Assembly (NCBI GenBank): GCA_964415445.1
Contig: CAYQAE010000025.1
Location: 1 to 18,615 of the forward strand
Length of the DNA: 18,615 bases
Direction: 5' to 3'
From: CAYQAE01 sp964415445 [NCBI: uncultured archaeon]
GTDB lineage: Archaea; CAYQAE01
Shown: positions 7,817 to 14,549 of the stretch, piece by piece
How positions within the stretch are numbered: the first letter of the stretch is position 1
Layout of the letters: each line of letters begins with the position of its first letter
Made by a program: the position numbers and the translations under genes
The notes under the pieces: generated by a model
Seen by the model: only the letters and a program-made list of their open reading frames with translations
The model's database searches: none
What the model was told of the DNA's origin: nothing

Positions 7817-8740
7817 TCACCTAACTTCTACATTTATATCTGTAGCTTTACTAATTCTAACTCGGCCAGAAGGAGAGGTATTTTTGACTTCAAACTCCAT
7901 CTCATGAGCCCGAATTTTGTCTCCATTTTCTACTTTTGAGGCAAAAAGTGAATCCCTAAGTTTATCCATAACTTCATCTACCATTTCTTTGGTGAGATCT
8001 TTTTCAGGAACTAAAGTAATTGCCTCAGCAGATTCAATGCCTTCTTTTTGGATATCTTCACCTATAGCTTGGCCATCACGAAGATAAGTTATAATATCTA
8101 CTGCATCTGCAACTTTTGGATCATGGGTTGCCACCACAATTGTAACTCCACTTTCTTTTTGCAAATTTTTCATAAGCTCAATTATCTCAAGCCCTGTCTT
8201 TGTATCTAGATTACCAGTTGGTTCATCTGCCAAAATTAATTTTGGATCATTTACTAAAGATCTAGCTATCGCTACACGTTGTTGTTCTCCACCTGAGAGT
8301 TCAGTTGGTCTATGGGTAGTTCTTTTTCCTAATCCTACCCGCTCTAATAATTCTGTAGCTTTTTTTCTTCTCATCTCTTGTTTCACACCTGCAAAAACCA
8401 TAGGAAGTTCTACATTCTCTATTGCAGATAAAACCGGAATAAGATTGTAGACCTGAAATATAAATCCTATTCTTTCTTGTCTTATTTTTGAGAGGTGACT
8501 TTGGTCCATTTTAGTTACATCTAATCCATCAATATATACACTACCCTCAGATGGTCGATCTAGACCACTTAAAATATTGAGAAGTGTAGTCTTACCAGAA
8601 CCAGATGGTCCCATTAATGCAACAAAATCTCCAGCTTCTACACGAAAATCTACGCCCTTTAGGGCTTTAACAGATAATTCTTTACCCATTTTATATTCTT
8701 TAGTTATATTTTTTCCTTCAAGTACATATTTACCAGTCAT
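7817..8740 (-). CDS. ABC transporter ATPase, LolD/MacB type, with C-terminal extension
   Basis: A 307-residue protein (ATG at 8740; a TTG six bases upstream is less likely because it sits only 3 nt after the GGAGG). All motifs are intact: Walker A GPSGSGKT (44-51), Q-loop Gln 96, signature LSGGE (148-152), Walker B ILADEP (168-173) and H-loop His 206. GNLD and the family-typical layout place it with the LolD/MacB/YknY group that powers FtsX-type permeases by mechanotransmission. Residues from about 225 on are an extra domain not found in the usual 220-240 aa ATPases. Its end (DKIRAHEMEFEV, then SGRVRISKATDINVEV) matches the pattern at the end of the next protein in the operon. The gene overlaps the end of the permease gene by about 10 nt. 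Confidence 0.92.
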   Translation of the reverse strand: MTGKYVLEGKNITKEYKMGKELSVKALKGVDFRVEAGDFVALMGPSGSGKTTLLNILSGLDRPSEGSVYIDGLDVTKMDQSHLSKIRQERIGFIFQVYNLIPVLSAIENVELPMVFAGVKQEMRRKKATELLERVGLGKRTTHRPTELSGGEQQRVAIARSLVNDPKLILADEPTGNLDTKTGLEIIELMKNLQKESGVTIVVATHDPKVADAVDIITYLRDGQAIGEDIQKEGIESAEAITLVPEKDLTKEMVDEVMDKLRDSLFASKVENGDKIRAHEMEFEVKNTSPSGRVRISKATDINVEVR

Positions 8741-10739
8741 AAACAAACGCCTCCACAGGGTTCATCTTAGATGCCCGCTTTGCGGGATAAATCGCAGCGG
8801 CAATACTAATAATTACAGAAATTGCTATCGTGATAAAAAATACAAATATTGATGGAAGTATTAATTTAGTTAATGAAATACCTATTCCACTCATATAAGG
8901 AATTATACCTATAATTAAACCAATGATTGAACCAAAAATACCTCCAATTAGACCTATCAATATTGCTTCTGTTATAAATACTTTTCTAACTTCCTTTGGG
9001 GTTGCACCAATTGCAACCATAATACCAATTTCTTTAGTTCGCTCTAAAATTGATGTTAGCATGGCATTAGTAATACCTAACATACCCACAATTAGTGCAA
9101 AAAATGCTACAGCATATTGATAATCCTGAACTACTGTTCCTACTTCATCTTCAATTTGTGGTTGAACCCCCAAAGCTACAACAGTCAAAGATGAAAACAT
9201 AGCCAAACCCACTACTATACCTAGTGTAGTAAGAAATGTACGAGTTTTTCTTTTACCTAGATTTCTAGCCGCCAGTGATAGATAATATCTACCTTTAAAT
9301 GCATTTGAGAGTTTTCCAAATAATTTACCCTCATCTTTGCTCATTGCCCATTCTCCTGCTATTGCCTTAATTGGATCTAGGTTTGCAGCCAATCTTGCAG
9401 GAATTAATGCAGTTAGACCACAAGCTAGTACACCAATCGCTAGGGATGCAAACAACCAAATTGGATTTAACTTTAGTGCAATATAAGGTACAGAAAATCC
9501 AAACAATGAATAATTAGAAAGAAAATGAGTAGATAGAGCCAAAAAGTTTCCAAATAAATATCCTAAAATTCCACTTAAAAAACCCACAAATATCGTCTCT
9601 ACCAAAAACATATCTTGGACATGAAACTTTTGAGCTCCAGATGAAGTCATAATACCAACTTCTCGGATTCTCTCAAATATTGACATAATAGATGCATTCA
9701 TAGCAACAATTGCAGCTACAATTAGTGCAATAATTACAGTTTGAAGGTGAGATACATTTGTAACTTTTACAGCTGTAGCTTCTGTATTGGGATCAATTAT
9801 TTTCATATTAAGTGATCTTTCATTTAAAATCTTTTGTGCTACATCTAAAGCAGACTGGTAGCGAGTATCACGATCTAAAGTAGTATTAAATACTATTGCA
9901 ATTTCAGTTACCTTTCCTTCTGAATTTAGGACATCTTGGGCATCATCTAAATTTAGAAATAGCATATCTCCTGGTTCAAATTTTGAACCTAAATTATCAA
10001 TTGGATAATATGGACTACTATTTGTTATTTTCTCTTCTGGATCTATAATAGCTACCACATCAATGTAAGTATCATCGTGAATTTCACCGCCACGTGATGA
10101 AGCTAAACCTCGCTTTAGTAGAATAGTATCACCAATTTCAATATCATTTCTAAGTGAATAATTAACACCTAAAACTCCTTTTAGATTTCCATCTGAAGTT
10201 TTACCACCAGAAGCAAATTCTTGCCAGCTACCTTCAACCACACTATCATCAATTGGCCATAAATTAATTTCACGATTAGGATCTATTCCTTGTAAACTTA
10301 AATAATCGGTAGTCCCACCTAACTCTTCTCTATCATCACTTCCTTCTTTAATTAACATAATTGAATCAGTAGTTAAACCTGCATCTAATTGAATAGATTC
10401 ATCATTACTTAAACTACCAACATGAGGTGCCACATAAGCTACACCTTTTTCATCTTCTAGACTTTTTACTAAATCCTCATCTACTTGGGCAATTCTAATA
10501 TTTTGCCAAATCCATTTATTGCCTTCTGTGACTATAAAATGTGAATAATAAGGAGCATTATACTGTGTTTCATTTGACACAGACATACCAGCTAGTACAC
10601 CCTGTTTTTCGGTATCTTTAATCGAGACTATTACCACAAAGCAAGCTATAGCCAAAATTACACTAGACATTGTAATTATAGCTCGAAGTGCTCTTCTTTT
10701 TAGGTTGCGAAACCCTATAGAATAAAGAGGATTTACCAA
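8730..10739 (-). CDS. ABC transporter permease, duplicated FtsX/MacB type
   Basis: A 669-residue permease with two FtsX cores in one chain. The first half is MacB-like: TM at about 19-40, a large outside domain at about 45-325, then helices near 332-353, 378-402 and 426-447, ending in the family motif PARLAANLDPIKAI. The second half has TM at about 502-524 and goes almost straight into the next helix (541-562), so it lacks the outside domain. Its remaining helices are near 588-612 and 628-650, ending in YPAKRASKMNPVEAF. Coupling motifs are IREVGIMTSSGA and TKEIGIMVAIGA. A single chain can therefore supply both halves of the transporter for the ATPase encoded next. There is no ATG near the start; TTG at 10739 is the likely initiation codon, with the next Met at codon 24. 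The substrate is unknown; envelope lipid, lipoprotein or peptide handling fits the family. Confidence 0.88.
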   Translation of the reverse strand: MVNPLYSIGFRNLKRRALRAIITMSSVILAIACFVVIVSIKDTEKQGVLAGMSVSNETQYNAPYYSHFIVTEGNKWIWQNIRIAQVDEDLVKSLEDEKGVAYVAPHVGSLSNDESIQLDAGLTTDSIMLIKEGSDDREELGGTTDYLSLQGIDPNREINLWPIDDSVVEGSWQEFASGGKTSDGNLKGVLGVNYSLRNDIEIGDTILLKRGLASSRGGEIHDDTYIDVVAIIDPEEKITNSSPYYPIDNLGSKFEPGDMLFLNLDDAQDVLNSEGKVTEIAIVFNTTLDRDTRYQSALDVAQKILNERSLNMKIIDPNTEATAVKVTNVSHLQTVIIALIVAAIVAMNASIMSIFERIREVGIMTSSGAQKFHVQDMFLVETIFVGFLSGILGYLFGNFLALSTHFLSNYSLFGFSVPYIALKLNPIWLFASLAIGVLACGLTALIPARLAANLDPIKAIAGEWAMSKDEGKLFGKLSNAFKGRYYLSLAARNLGKRKTRTFLTTLGIVVGLAMFSSLTVVALGVQPQIEDEVGTVVQDYQYAVAFFALIVGMLGITNAMLTSILERTKEIGIMVAIGATPKEVRKVFITEAILIGLIGGIFGSIIGLIIGIIPYMSGIGISLTKLILPSIFVFFITIAISVIISIAAAIYPAKRASKMNPVEAFVYDW

Positions 10740-10765
10740 ATGCCCACATCCTGCAATTTTTTCAT
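10733..10765 (-). promoter_or_regulatory. Possible 10-codon leader ORF overlapping the permease start
   Basis: Just upstream of the permease, the mRNA reads ATG AAA AAA TTG CAG GAT GTG GGC ATT TGG TAA. Its stop overlaps the TTG start of the permease in another frame (TTGGTAA). A TATA-like element lies about 30 nt before this ATG. It may be a leader peptide that couples translation to the non-ATG start, or chance in an AT-rich gap. Confidence 0.3.
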
Positions 10766-10790
10766 TTTAAAAAAACCTATATCAATTGCT

Positions 10791-10800
10791 TTATAAAAAT
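10791..10800 (-). promoter_or_regulatory. Putative TATA box of the permease operon
   Basis: On the minus strand the sequence reads ATTTTTATAA, centred near 10795. A start of transcription about 25 nt downstream would fall near 10769, just before the leader ORF and about 30 nt before the TTG start of the permease. The element is the best match in the gap but is not a perfect consensus. Confidence 0.4.
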
Positions 10801-10853
10801 TTCTTAAGAATGATTAAATAAAAAATTGAAATAGAGCATATAAAGTGATTAAA

Positions 10854-10982
10854 ATGGACGCACCTATTGTATTAATTCTACCGATATACATCGGAGCTAT
10901 GCTTGCTGTAGCAATGATAATATACTTTTTATTAGCTGGAGAAGTTGAAGAAGAAGAGGAATTCGATGAAGATATGTATTAG
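10854..10982 (+). CDS. 42-aa membrane peptide with acidic tail
   Basis: A small plus-strand gene, preceded by AGTGATT (a match to the archaeal anti-Shine-Dalgarno) four bases before the ATG. The peptide begins MDAPIVLILPIYIGAML, forms one TM helix at about 4-28, and ends in a strongly acidic tail with five consecutive Glu, then FDEDMY. It is the only plus-strand gene between 4.7 and 13.5 kb. It diverges from the permease operon and converges on the small-gene set, leaving 19 nt between stops. I do not recognise it. The ribosome site, the clean helix and the charged tail make it a credible gene, perhaps a small regulatory or assembly subunit of a membrane complex. Confidence 0.6.
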   Translation: MDAPIVLILPIYIGAMLAVAMIIYFLLAGEVEEEEEFDEDMY

Positions 10983-11001
10983 ATATCTTTAATTCTATAT
11001 C

Positions 11002-11130
11002 TTATCCTTTACTATAAGCTAAATAAGCCATAGTAATTATTATACCTAGCCATACAAAAAACATTAAATAATCTATACCGGTATAACCTTTAGGCATTAT
11101 ATCATCCAAAGAAACACTAATTTTATTCAC
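11002..11130 (-). CDS. 42-aa single-TM protein, GTG start
   Basis: A minus-strand gene of 42 codons: GTG at 11130, TAA at 11002-11004. The strongest ribosome site in the window (AAGGAGGT) lies 6 nt upstream and decides the start. The peptide has a polar N-terminus (MNKISVSLDDIMPKG), then one TM helix at about 20-40, ending YSKG. It is the last gene of the four-gene membrane set, and its ribosome site overlaps the stop codon of the 46-aa gene. Probably a small subunit of a membrane complex with its neighbours; the function is unknown. Confidence 0.68.
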   Translation of the reverse strand: MNKISVSLDDIMPKGYTGIDYLMFFVWLGIIITMAYLAYSKG

Positions 11131-11142
11131 AAAATTACCTCC

Positions 11143-11283
11143 TTATTGTTTTTCACCATATCCCCAAAGAACTATGAAACTATAAAACATAGTGTAAGCA
11201 AATAAGACTATAAAATAATATTTAATCCCTAAATCTCCTAAATCTATAGCTATATTTTGAGGATTTAAAATTGAGAGATTCAT
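11143..11283 (-). CDS. 46-aa single-TM protein
   Basis: A minus-strand gene of 46 codons whose ATG overlaps the TGA of the 95-aa gene (ATGA). GGAGGGCA lies just upstream as a ribosome site. The sequence begins MNLSILNPQNIAIDLG, has one TM helix at about 21-41 rich in aromatics (YYFIVLF, MFYSFIVLWGY), and ends GEKQ. Its stop runs into the AAGGAGGT of the next gene, so translation of the set is chained. Function is unknown; it is likely a stoichiometric partner of the flanking membrane proteins. Confidence 0.68.
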   Translation of the reverse strand: MNLSILNPQNIAIDLGDLGIKYYFIVLFAYTMFYSFIVLWGYGEKQ

Positions 11284-11567
11284 CTTTGTGCCCTCCTTTT
11301 TGCAAGTCTAGCTTTTTTTAGATAATATTTTCTTACTGCCTTTTTGTGATCCCACCAAAAAACACCCCATATAGATAAATATAGAGCTTGAGAAGTACCT
11401 AAGAAAAGATAATCTCCTGTAGTCATCTTAGTACCTGCCCATATTTCATAGGTAAAAGAAGGCAGTGTGTTGTATAAAAAAACTAAAGTAGTAGTTAAAA
11501 ATATGAAAAGAAAAATTATTAATATAAATACTGGACCCATATCTGCTTTTTTACGTCTTTTTGGCAT
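11280..11567 (-). CDS. 95-aa membrane protein, two TM helices
   Basis: A 95-residue protein with a basic N-terminus (MPKRRKKADMG), a TM helix at about 12-33, a short loop with FTYEIWAGTKMTTGDY, a second TM helix at about 52-71 (LFLGTSQALYLSIWGVFWW), and a very basic C-terminus (KKAVRKYYLKKARLAKRR). By the positive-inside rule both ends are cytoplasmic. Its ATG shares one base with the TAA of the 296-aa gene (TAATG), and its TGA overlaps the next ATG, so it is translationally coupled on both sides. The family is not recognised. Confidence 0.78.
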   Translation of the reverse strand: MPKRRKKADMGPVFILIIFLFIFLTTTLVFLYNTLPSFTYEIWAGTKMTTGDYLFLGTSQALYLSIWGVFWWDHKKAVRKYYLKKARLAKRRAQR

Positions 11568-12457
11568 TATACATCCACCTCTTCTTCTTCATAAAAGCCT
11601 GTCCTTTCAGTTTTCTTTTTTGCACGTGATACAACTTTATAGGTAACAAACAATAAACCTAAAACAATTAAAGTAGCATATCCATAAAATAACCAAGTCT
11701 TTTCAGTTTTTCCATAGTATACTGTAACTCCAAATGAATTATGATCATCGAGGTAAGATTCAGGCATAGATTCTGGTCCAAAAAATGCAGCATGGCCCGC
11801 AGTTGCAAAGTATTCGGCCCTAACTGACCATTCAACATCTCCACCGTCTGCATACTCACATATTTTTGGTCGCATCTGTTTTTGAGTACCTAAAGCCATC
11901 TCTCGCTTTGAAGTGTCGGTATTTACCGCATCCTCTGGCCAGGTGTGAGACCAAAAAGTTACTTCTAAATTAGTTTTATCTCTTCCTAAGATCTTATCAT
12001 AAAAATTCTGTTTATCTGTATTTTTAACTTGATTGAAAATTAAAAATTCCATACTAATAGTATATGAAGTTGTTTGAGTTAATGTCAAACCTGTTATAGT
12101 CATATTAGTTCCTTCATCTCTTCCTGATGAATGATTAATTGGAGTTGATTCTAATATATAATCAGCATCGTCACCTAAAGACCCTTCAGTAGCTAACTTC
12201 TTTTTTACATAACTGAAGGCAAGGTTTTCTTTTTTATATGGCCAAGTAAAAACAATTTCGTTAGGAGTAAATGTTTCATACTGGAAAGTAAATGTCTCCT
12301 TGCAATACAAAGTATAATCTTCTCTAACTAATACATCAGTAGAAAAAACTTCTACTTGCATATCTGCGGCTTTGGAAATATTTAAACTAGCCAATAAACT
12401 AAATGCAAGTAAGGAAGGTATTAATACATATTTTTTCAGATTTGATGAATTTAGCAT
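11567..12457 (-). CDS. Secreted, C-terminally membrane-anchored protein, unknown family
   Basis: A 296-residue protein from the ATG at 12457, chosen because GGGTG lies 8-9 nt upstream; an in-frame TTG at 12472 is upstream of the ribosome site. An N-terminal signal peptide (hydrophobic core about 11-26, SKA-AD near 28-32) leads to an outside domain of about 225 residues rich in beta-type segments, aromatics and Thr. It has only two cysteines (52 and 200), which could form a disulfide. A TM helix follows at about 254-276, and the short cytoplasmic tail is first basic, then acidic (EEEEVDV). It is the first gene of the coupled membrane set and is likely its exposed subunit. No homologous family is recognised. 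It begins 76 nt after the primase gene, with a TATA-like TTTAAA near 12503-12508. Confidence 0.78.
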   Translation of the reverse strand: MLNSSNLKKYVLIPSLLAFSLLASLNISKAADMQVEVFSTDVLVREDYTLYCKETFTFQYETFTPNEIVFTWPYKKENLAFSYVKKKLATEGSLGDDADYILESTPINHSSGRDEGTNMTITGLTLTQTTSYTISMEFLIFNQVKNTDKQNFYDKILGRDKTNLEVTFWSHTWPEDAVNTDTSKREMALGTQKQMRPKICEYADGGDVEWSVRAEYFATAGHAAFFGPESMPESYLDDHNSFGVTVYYGKTEKTWLFYGYATLIVLGLLFVTYKVVSRAKKKTERTGFYEEEEVDV

Positions 12458-12533
12458 ATCAATTACACCCAAAACTTCAATTAAAATAACAATTCGTGTT
12501 TCTTTTAAACTTTAGGTTTTCTCTAAATTTTGA

Positions 12534-13496
12534 TTATTTTTTCCTAAACTGAGGTATTGCCTGATTTAGGGGATTAAAATTTTCTATTGAATTAATATGT
12601 GTGCATACCATACTTACCTTTGAATGAAGTGAAGTTGGGAGCCTTAAGATTCTTTTAACATCTACAGTAACTCTTGCATCTACCAACTGAGCATTAATGC
12701 GAGATACTAAGCTAAATAATTTATCTAAAGTCTTCTCACCTAAAGAAATTGCCTTTTGAAACTTAGATACATCTCGCTTATCTAAAGATTCAATTATATC
12801 TTCTCTATTTTGGATAAATTTTTCTATTCTTCCTGATGCAAATCCTTCTTTTCTAAGATCCTCTTTTTTCAAATTTTTTATCACAAATTTTAATCTCTCT
12901 CTGTATACTTTTGAGTATCCAAAAGTTGTGAATAAATTTTGGGGATTTTTTATGAAGTCTTTATTATCTGAAGCTAAAATATAGTCTAGGATATAATTTC
13001 TATCTTCTATAGGATAGACTTCTCTATCTTGGACTCTTATATGATAACCACGACCTGAATAGATTAGATGAATATCTTTGAGATCAAAATCATCTTTTAG
13101 AAGTTTTAGGACACTTAATGCTATATGTTTTGCATCTTGCAGACATTTTTCACAGATATTTGGGCTTCTACATTCACAGCTTTTTATAGGTAGATCTTTA
13201 GCATCAATATCAAAAACTAATTCTGCACCCTGCCAACCCTCTCTTTTCTTTGGATAATCATAGAAAGATACACTAGAATATATTGCATAAGGATATTTAG
13301 TTTTGATATATTTTTTTAGATCATCTAAATTTGAAAATTGATTATATCTATCATTTGGACCAGATCCACCTATATCAAAGGCAAATTCACGTTTTTCTAT
13401 GGTAGATTTTATGAAATTAGGTAGATTGGAAGCATTCCATTCATTTTCATAAAAAGATTTTCTATCTTCTAAGTTTGCCTCACAAAAAGTTATCAT
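12534..13496 (-). CDS. priS: DNA primase small (catalytic) subunit PriS
   Basis: The archaeal/eukaryotic-type primase catalytic subunit, which makes primers for DNA replication together with PriL (not in this window). Counting from the ATG at 13496 gives 320 aa. The catalytic Asp pair is in FDIDAKD (D96, D98); the SGRGYHIRV motif is at 147-155; the third acidic residue is D279 in VTVDVKRILRLP, followed by the typical PTSLH. These positions agree with the D95, D97, D280 of the Pyrococcus furiosus enzyme, as I recall them. A zinc site is formed by C107, C109, C115 and C118. An in-frame TTG at 13517 gives seven more residues. I prefer 13496 because a TATA-like core sits about 32 nt upstream, suggesting an almost leaderless mRNA. 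Confidence 0.94.
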   Translation of the reverse strand: MITFCEANLEDRKSFYENEWNASNLPNFIKSTIEKREFAFDIGGSGPNDRYNQFSNLDDLKKYIKTKYPYAIYSSVSFYDYPKKREGWQGAELVFDIDAKDLPIKSCECRSPNICEKCLQDAKHIALSVLKLLKDDFDLKDIHLIYSGRGYHIRVQDREVYPIEDRNYILDYILASDNKDFIKNPQNLFTTFGYSKVYRERLKFVIKNLKKEDLRKEGFASGRIEKFIQNREDIIESLDKRDVSKFQKAISLGEKTLDKLFSLVSRINAQLVDARVTVDVKRILRLPTSLHSKVSMVCTHINSIENFNPLNQAIPQFRKK

Positions 13497-13522
13497 AATA
13501 TAATATGAAATTGCCAAAAATT

Positions 13523-13534
13523 AAAAAATATAAG
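13523..13534. promoter_or_regulatory. Shared TATA-like core between priS and the 2-phosphoglycerate kinase gene
   Basis: The only TATA-like element in the 78-nt gap is AAAAAATATAAG (plus strand), CTTATATTTTTT on the other. Placed 25 nt away, start sites would fall near 13504 for the primase and near 13554 for the kinase, both sensible for their starts. One core may serve both directions, or one gene may use a weaker element inside its neighbour. Confidence 0.4.
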
Positions 13535-13574
13535 AAGCTAAAATTGGGTTGGTAGATAAATTTTGAAAGATATA

Positions 13575-14450
13575 ATGATAAAGACAAAAGATAGGATATT
13601 TCCCTATTCTAAAGGAATACTAACACGTTCTTTGATGTCTGCTGGAATTGATATGGATATGGCTTATTTTATTGCTAAAGCTATTGAGAAAAAACTTCAT
13701 CTTTTAGAAAAAGAGATAATTGAGAGTGATGTTATCAGAAAAATTGCTAACAAAGCATTAGAAGTTGAATGCGGATCTAATTTTGCAGAGAGGTATAATT
13801 TATGGCAAGATTTTATAAAAGGAGATCAACCATTAATTATTCTAATAGGTGGGGCTACAGGGACCGGTAAATCTACTCTAAGTTCTGTTCTCGCTCAAAG
13901 ATTGGGAATATCGCATATTATTGGCACAGATACTTTGCGTGAAGTTATGAGAAAATTATTATCTAGGGATCTATTTCCATCAATTCATACTTCATCATAC
14001 AAAGCAGGAGATACATTAATTGAGCCAGTTAGATCAAGTTCAGATCCTACAATTGTTGGATTTGAAGATCACGTTAGACATTTAAGTGTGGGAATTGATG
14101 CAGTAATTGAGAGGAGTGTGCATGAGAATATCAATGCAATAATTGAGGGGATACATATTATACCTAAATTTTTGAGATCTGCAAAAAATGAAAATGTAAT
14201 CTCTTTTTTTGTAAATATCCTAGATGAAAAAGAGCATTTAATGAGATTTAAAGCTCGAGAGACTGCAACAAAAAGTCGATATGCATCTAAATATATTGCC
14301 TCATTTGATGCAATTCGAAAAATTCAAGATTATATTGTAGATGAAGCTCAAAAAAATAGGAGTACGATTGTAGGTAATTTAACAATTGATGAGAGTATTG
14401 ATATGATGTATTCAGAGATAATTGAGAGAATTAGAGGATTGATGGGGTAG
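13575..14450 (+). CDS. pgk2: 2-phosphoglycerate kinase
   Basis: A kinase that phosphorylates 2-phosphoglycerate to 2,3-bisphosphoglycerate, the first step to cyclic 2,3-diphosphoglycerate in methanogens such as Methanothermus. Counting from ATG 13575 gives 291 aa, close to the roughly 300 of known members. The N-terminal part is an ATP-cone-like domain (about 5-80, with PYSKGILTRSL and GIDMDMAY), followed by a P-loop kinase with Walker A GGATGTGKST (92-101), and GTDTLREVMR and EGIHIIP typical of this family. A TTG at 13563 in frame would add four residues; the ATG gives the N-terminus usual for the family. The cyclase gene (cDPG synthetase) is not in the window, so whether cDPG is the end product here is unknown. 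Its neighbour is the divergent primase gene. Confidence 0.9.
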   Translation: MIKTKDRIFPYSKGILTRSLMSAGIDMDMAYFIAKAIEKKLHLLEKEIIESDVIRKIANKALEVECGSNFAERYNLWQDFIKGDQPLIILIGGATGTGKSTLSSVLAQRLGISHIIGTDTLREVMRKLLSRDLFPSIHTSSYKAGDTLIEPVRSSSDPTIVGFEDHVRHLSVGIDAVIERSVHENINAIIEGIHIIPKFLRSAKNENVISFFVNILDEKEHLMRFKARETATKSRYASKYIASFDAIRKIQDYIVDEAQKNRSTIVGNLTIDESIDMMYSEIIERIRGLMG

Positions 14451-14457
14451 AATGTTC

Positions 14458-14465
14458 TTTTTTTT
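14458..14465 (+). terminator. T-tract terminator after the 2-phosphoglycerate kinase gene
   Basis: Eight consecutive T begin 8 nt after the stop codon and are followed directly by seven A. Archaeal RNA polymerase terminates at such T-tracts without a hairpin. The rest of the 99-nt gap to the next gene is AT-rich. Confidence 0.5.
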
Positions 14466-14549
14466 AAAAAAATAATTTATTTTGAGAAGTTAATGATAGA
14501 TTTAAATATAATATTAATTAGTGGTTTCTAAATTTAATTTTTTTAGGTA

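Noticed and set aside
8730-10739. Canonical macrolide-efflux MacAB-TolC system
   Set aside because: No MacA or outer-membrane partner is present, the cell is archaeal, and the permease is a two-core fusion; only family-level MacB/FtsX similarity is supported.
11668-11859. 63-codon minus-strand frame inside the secreted-protein gene
   Set aside because: It lies wholly inside the 296-aa gene in another frame and lacks any start signal.
12534-13517. priS starting at the TTG at 13517
   Set aside because: The ATG at 13496 is better placed relative to the TATA-like core and removes seven unusual residues. The TTG is not excluded.
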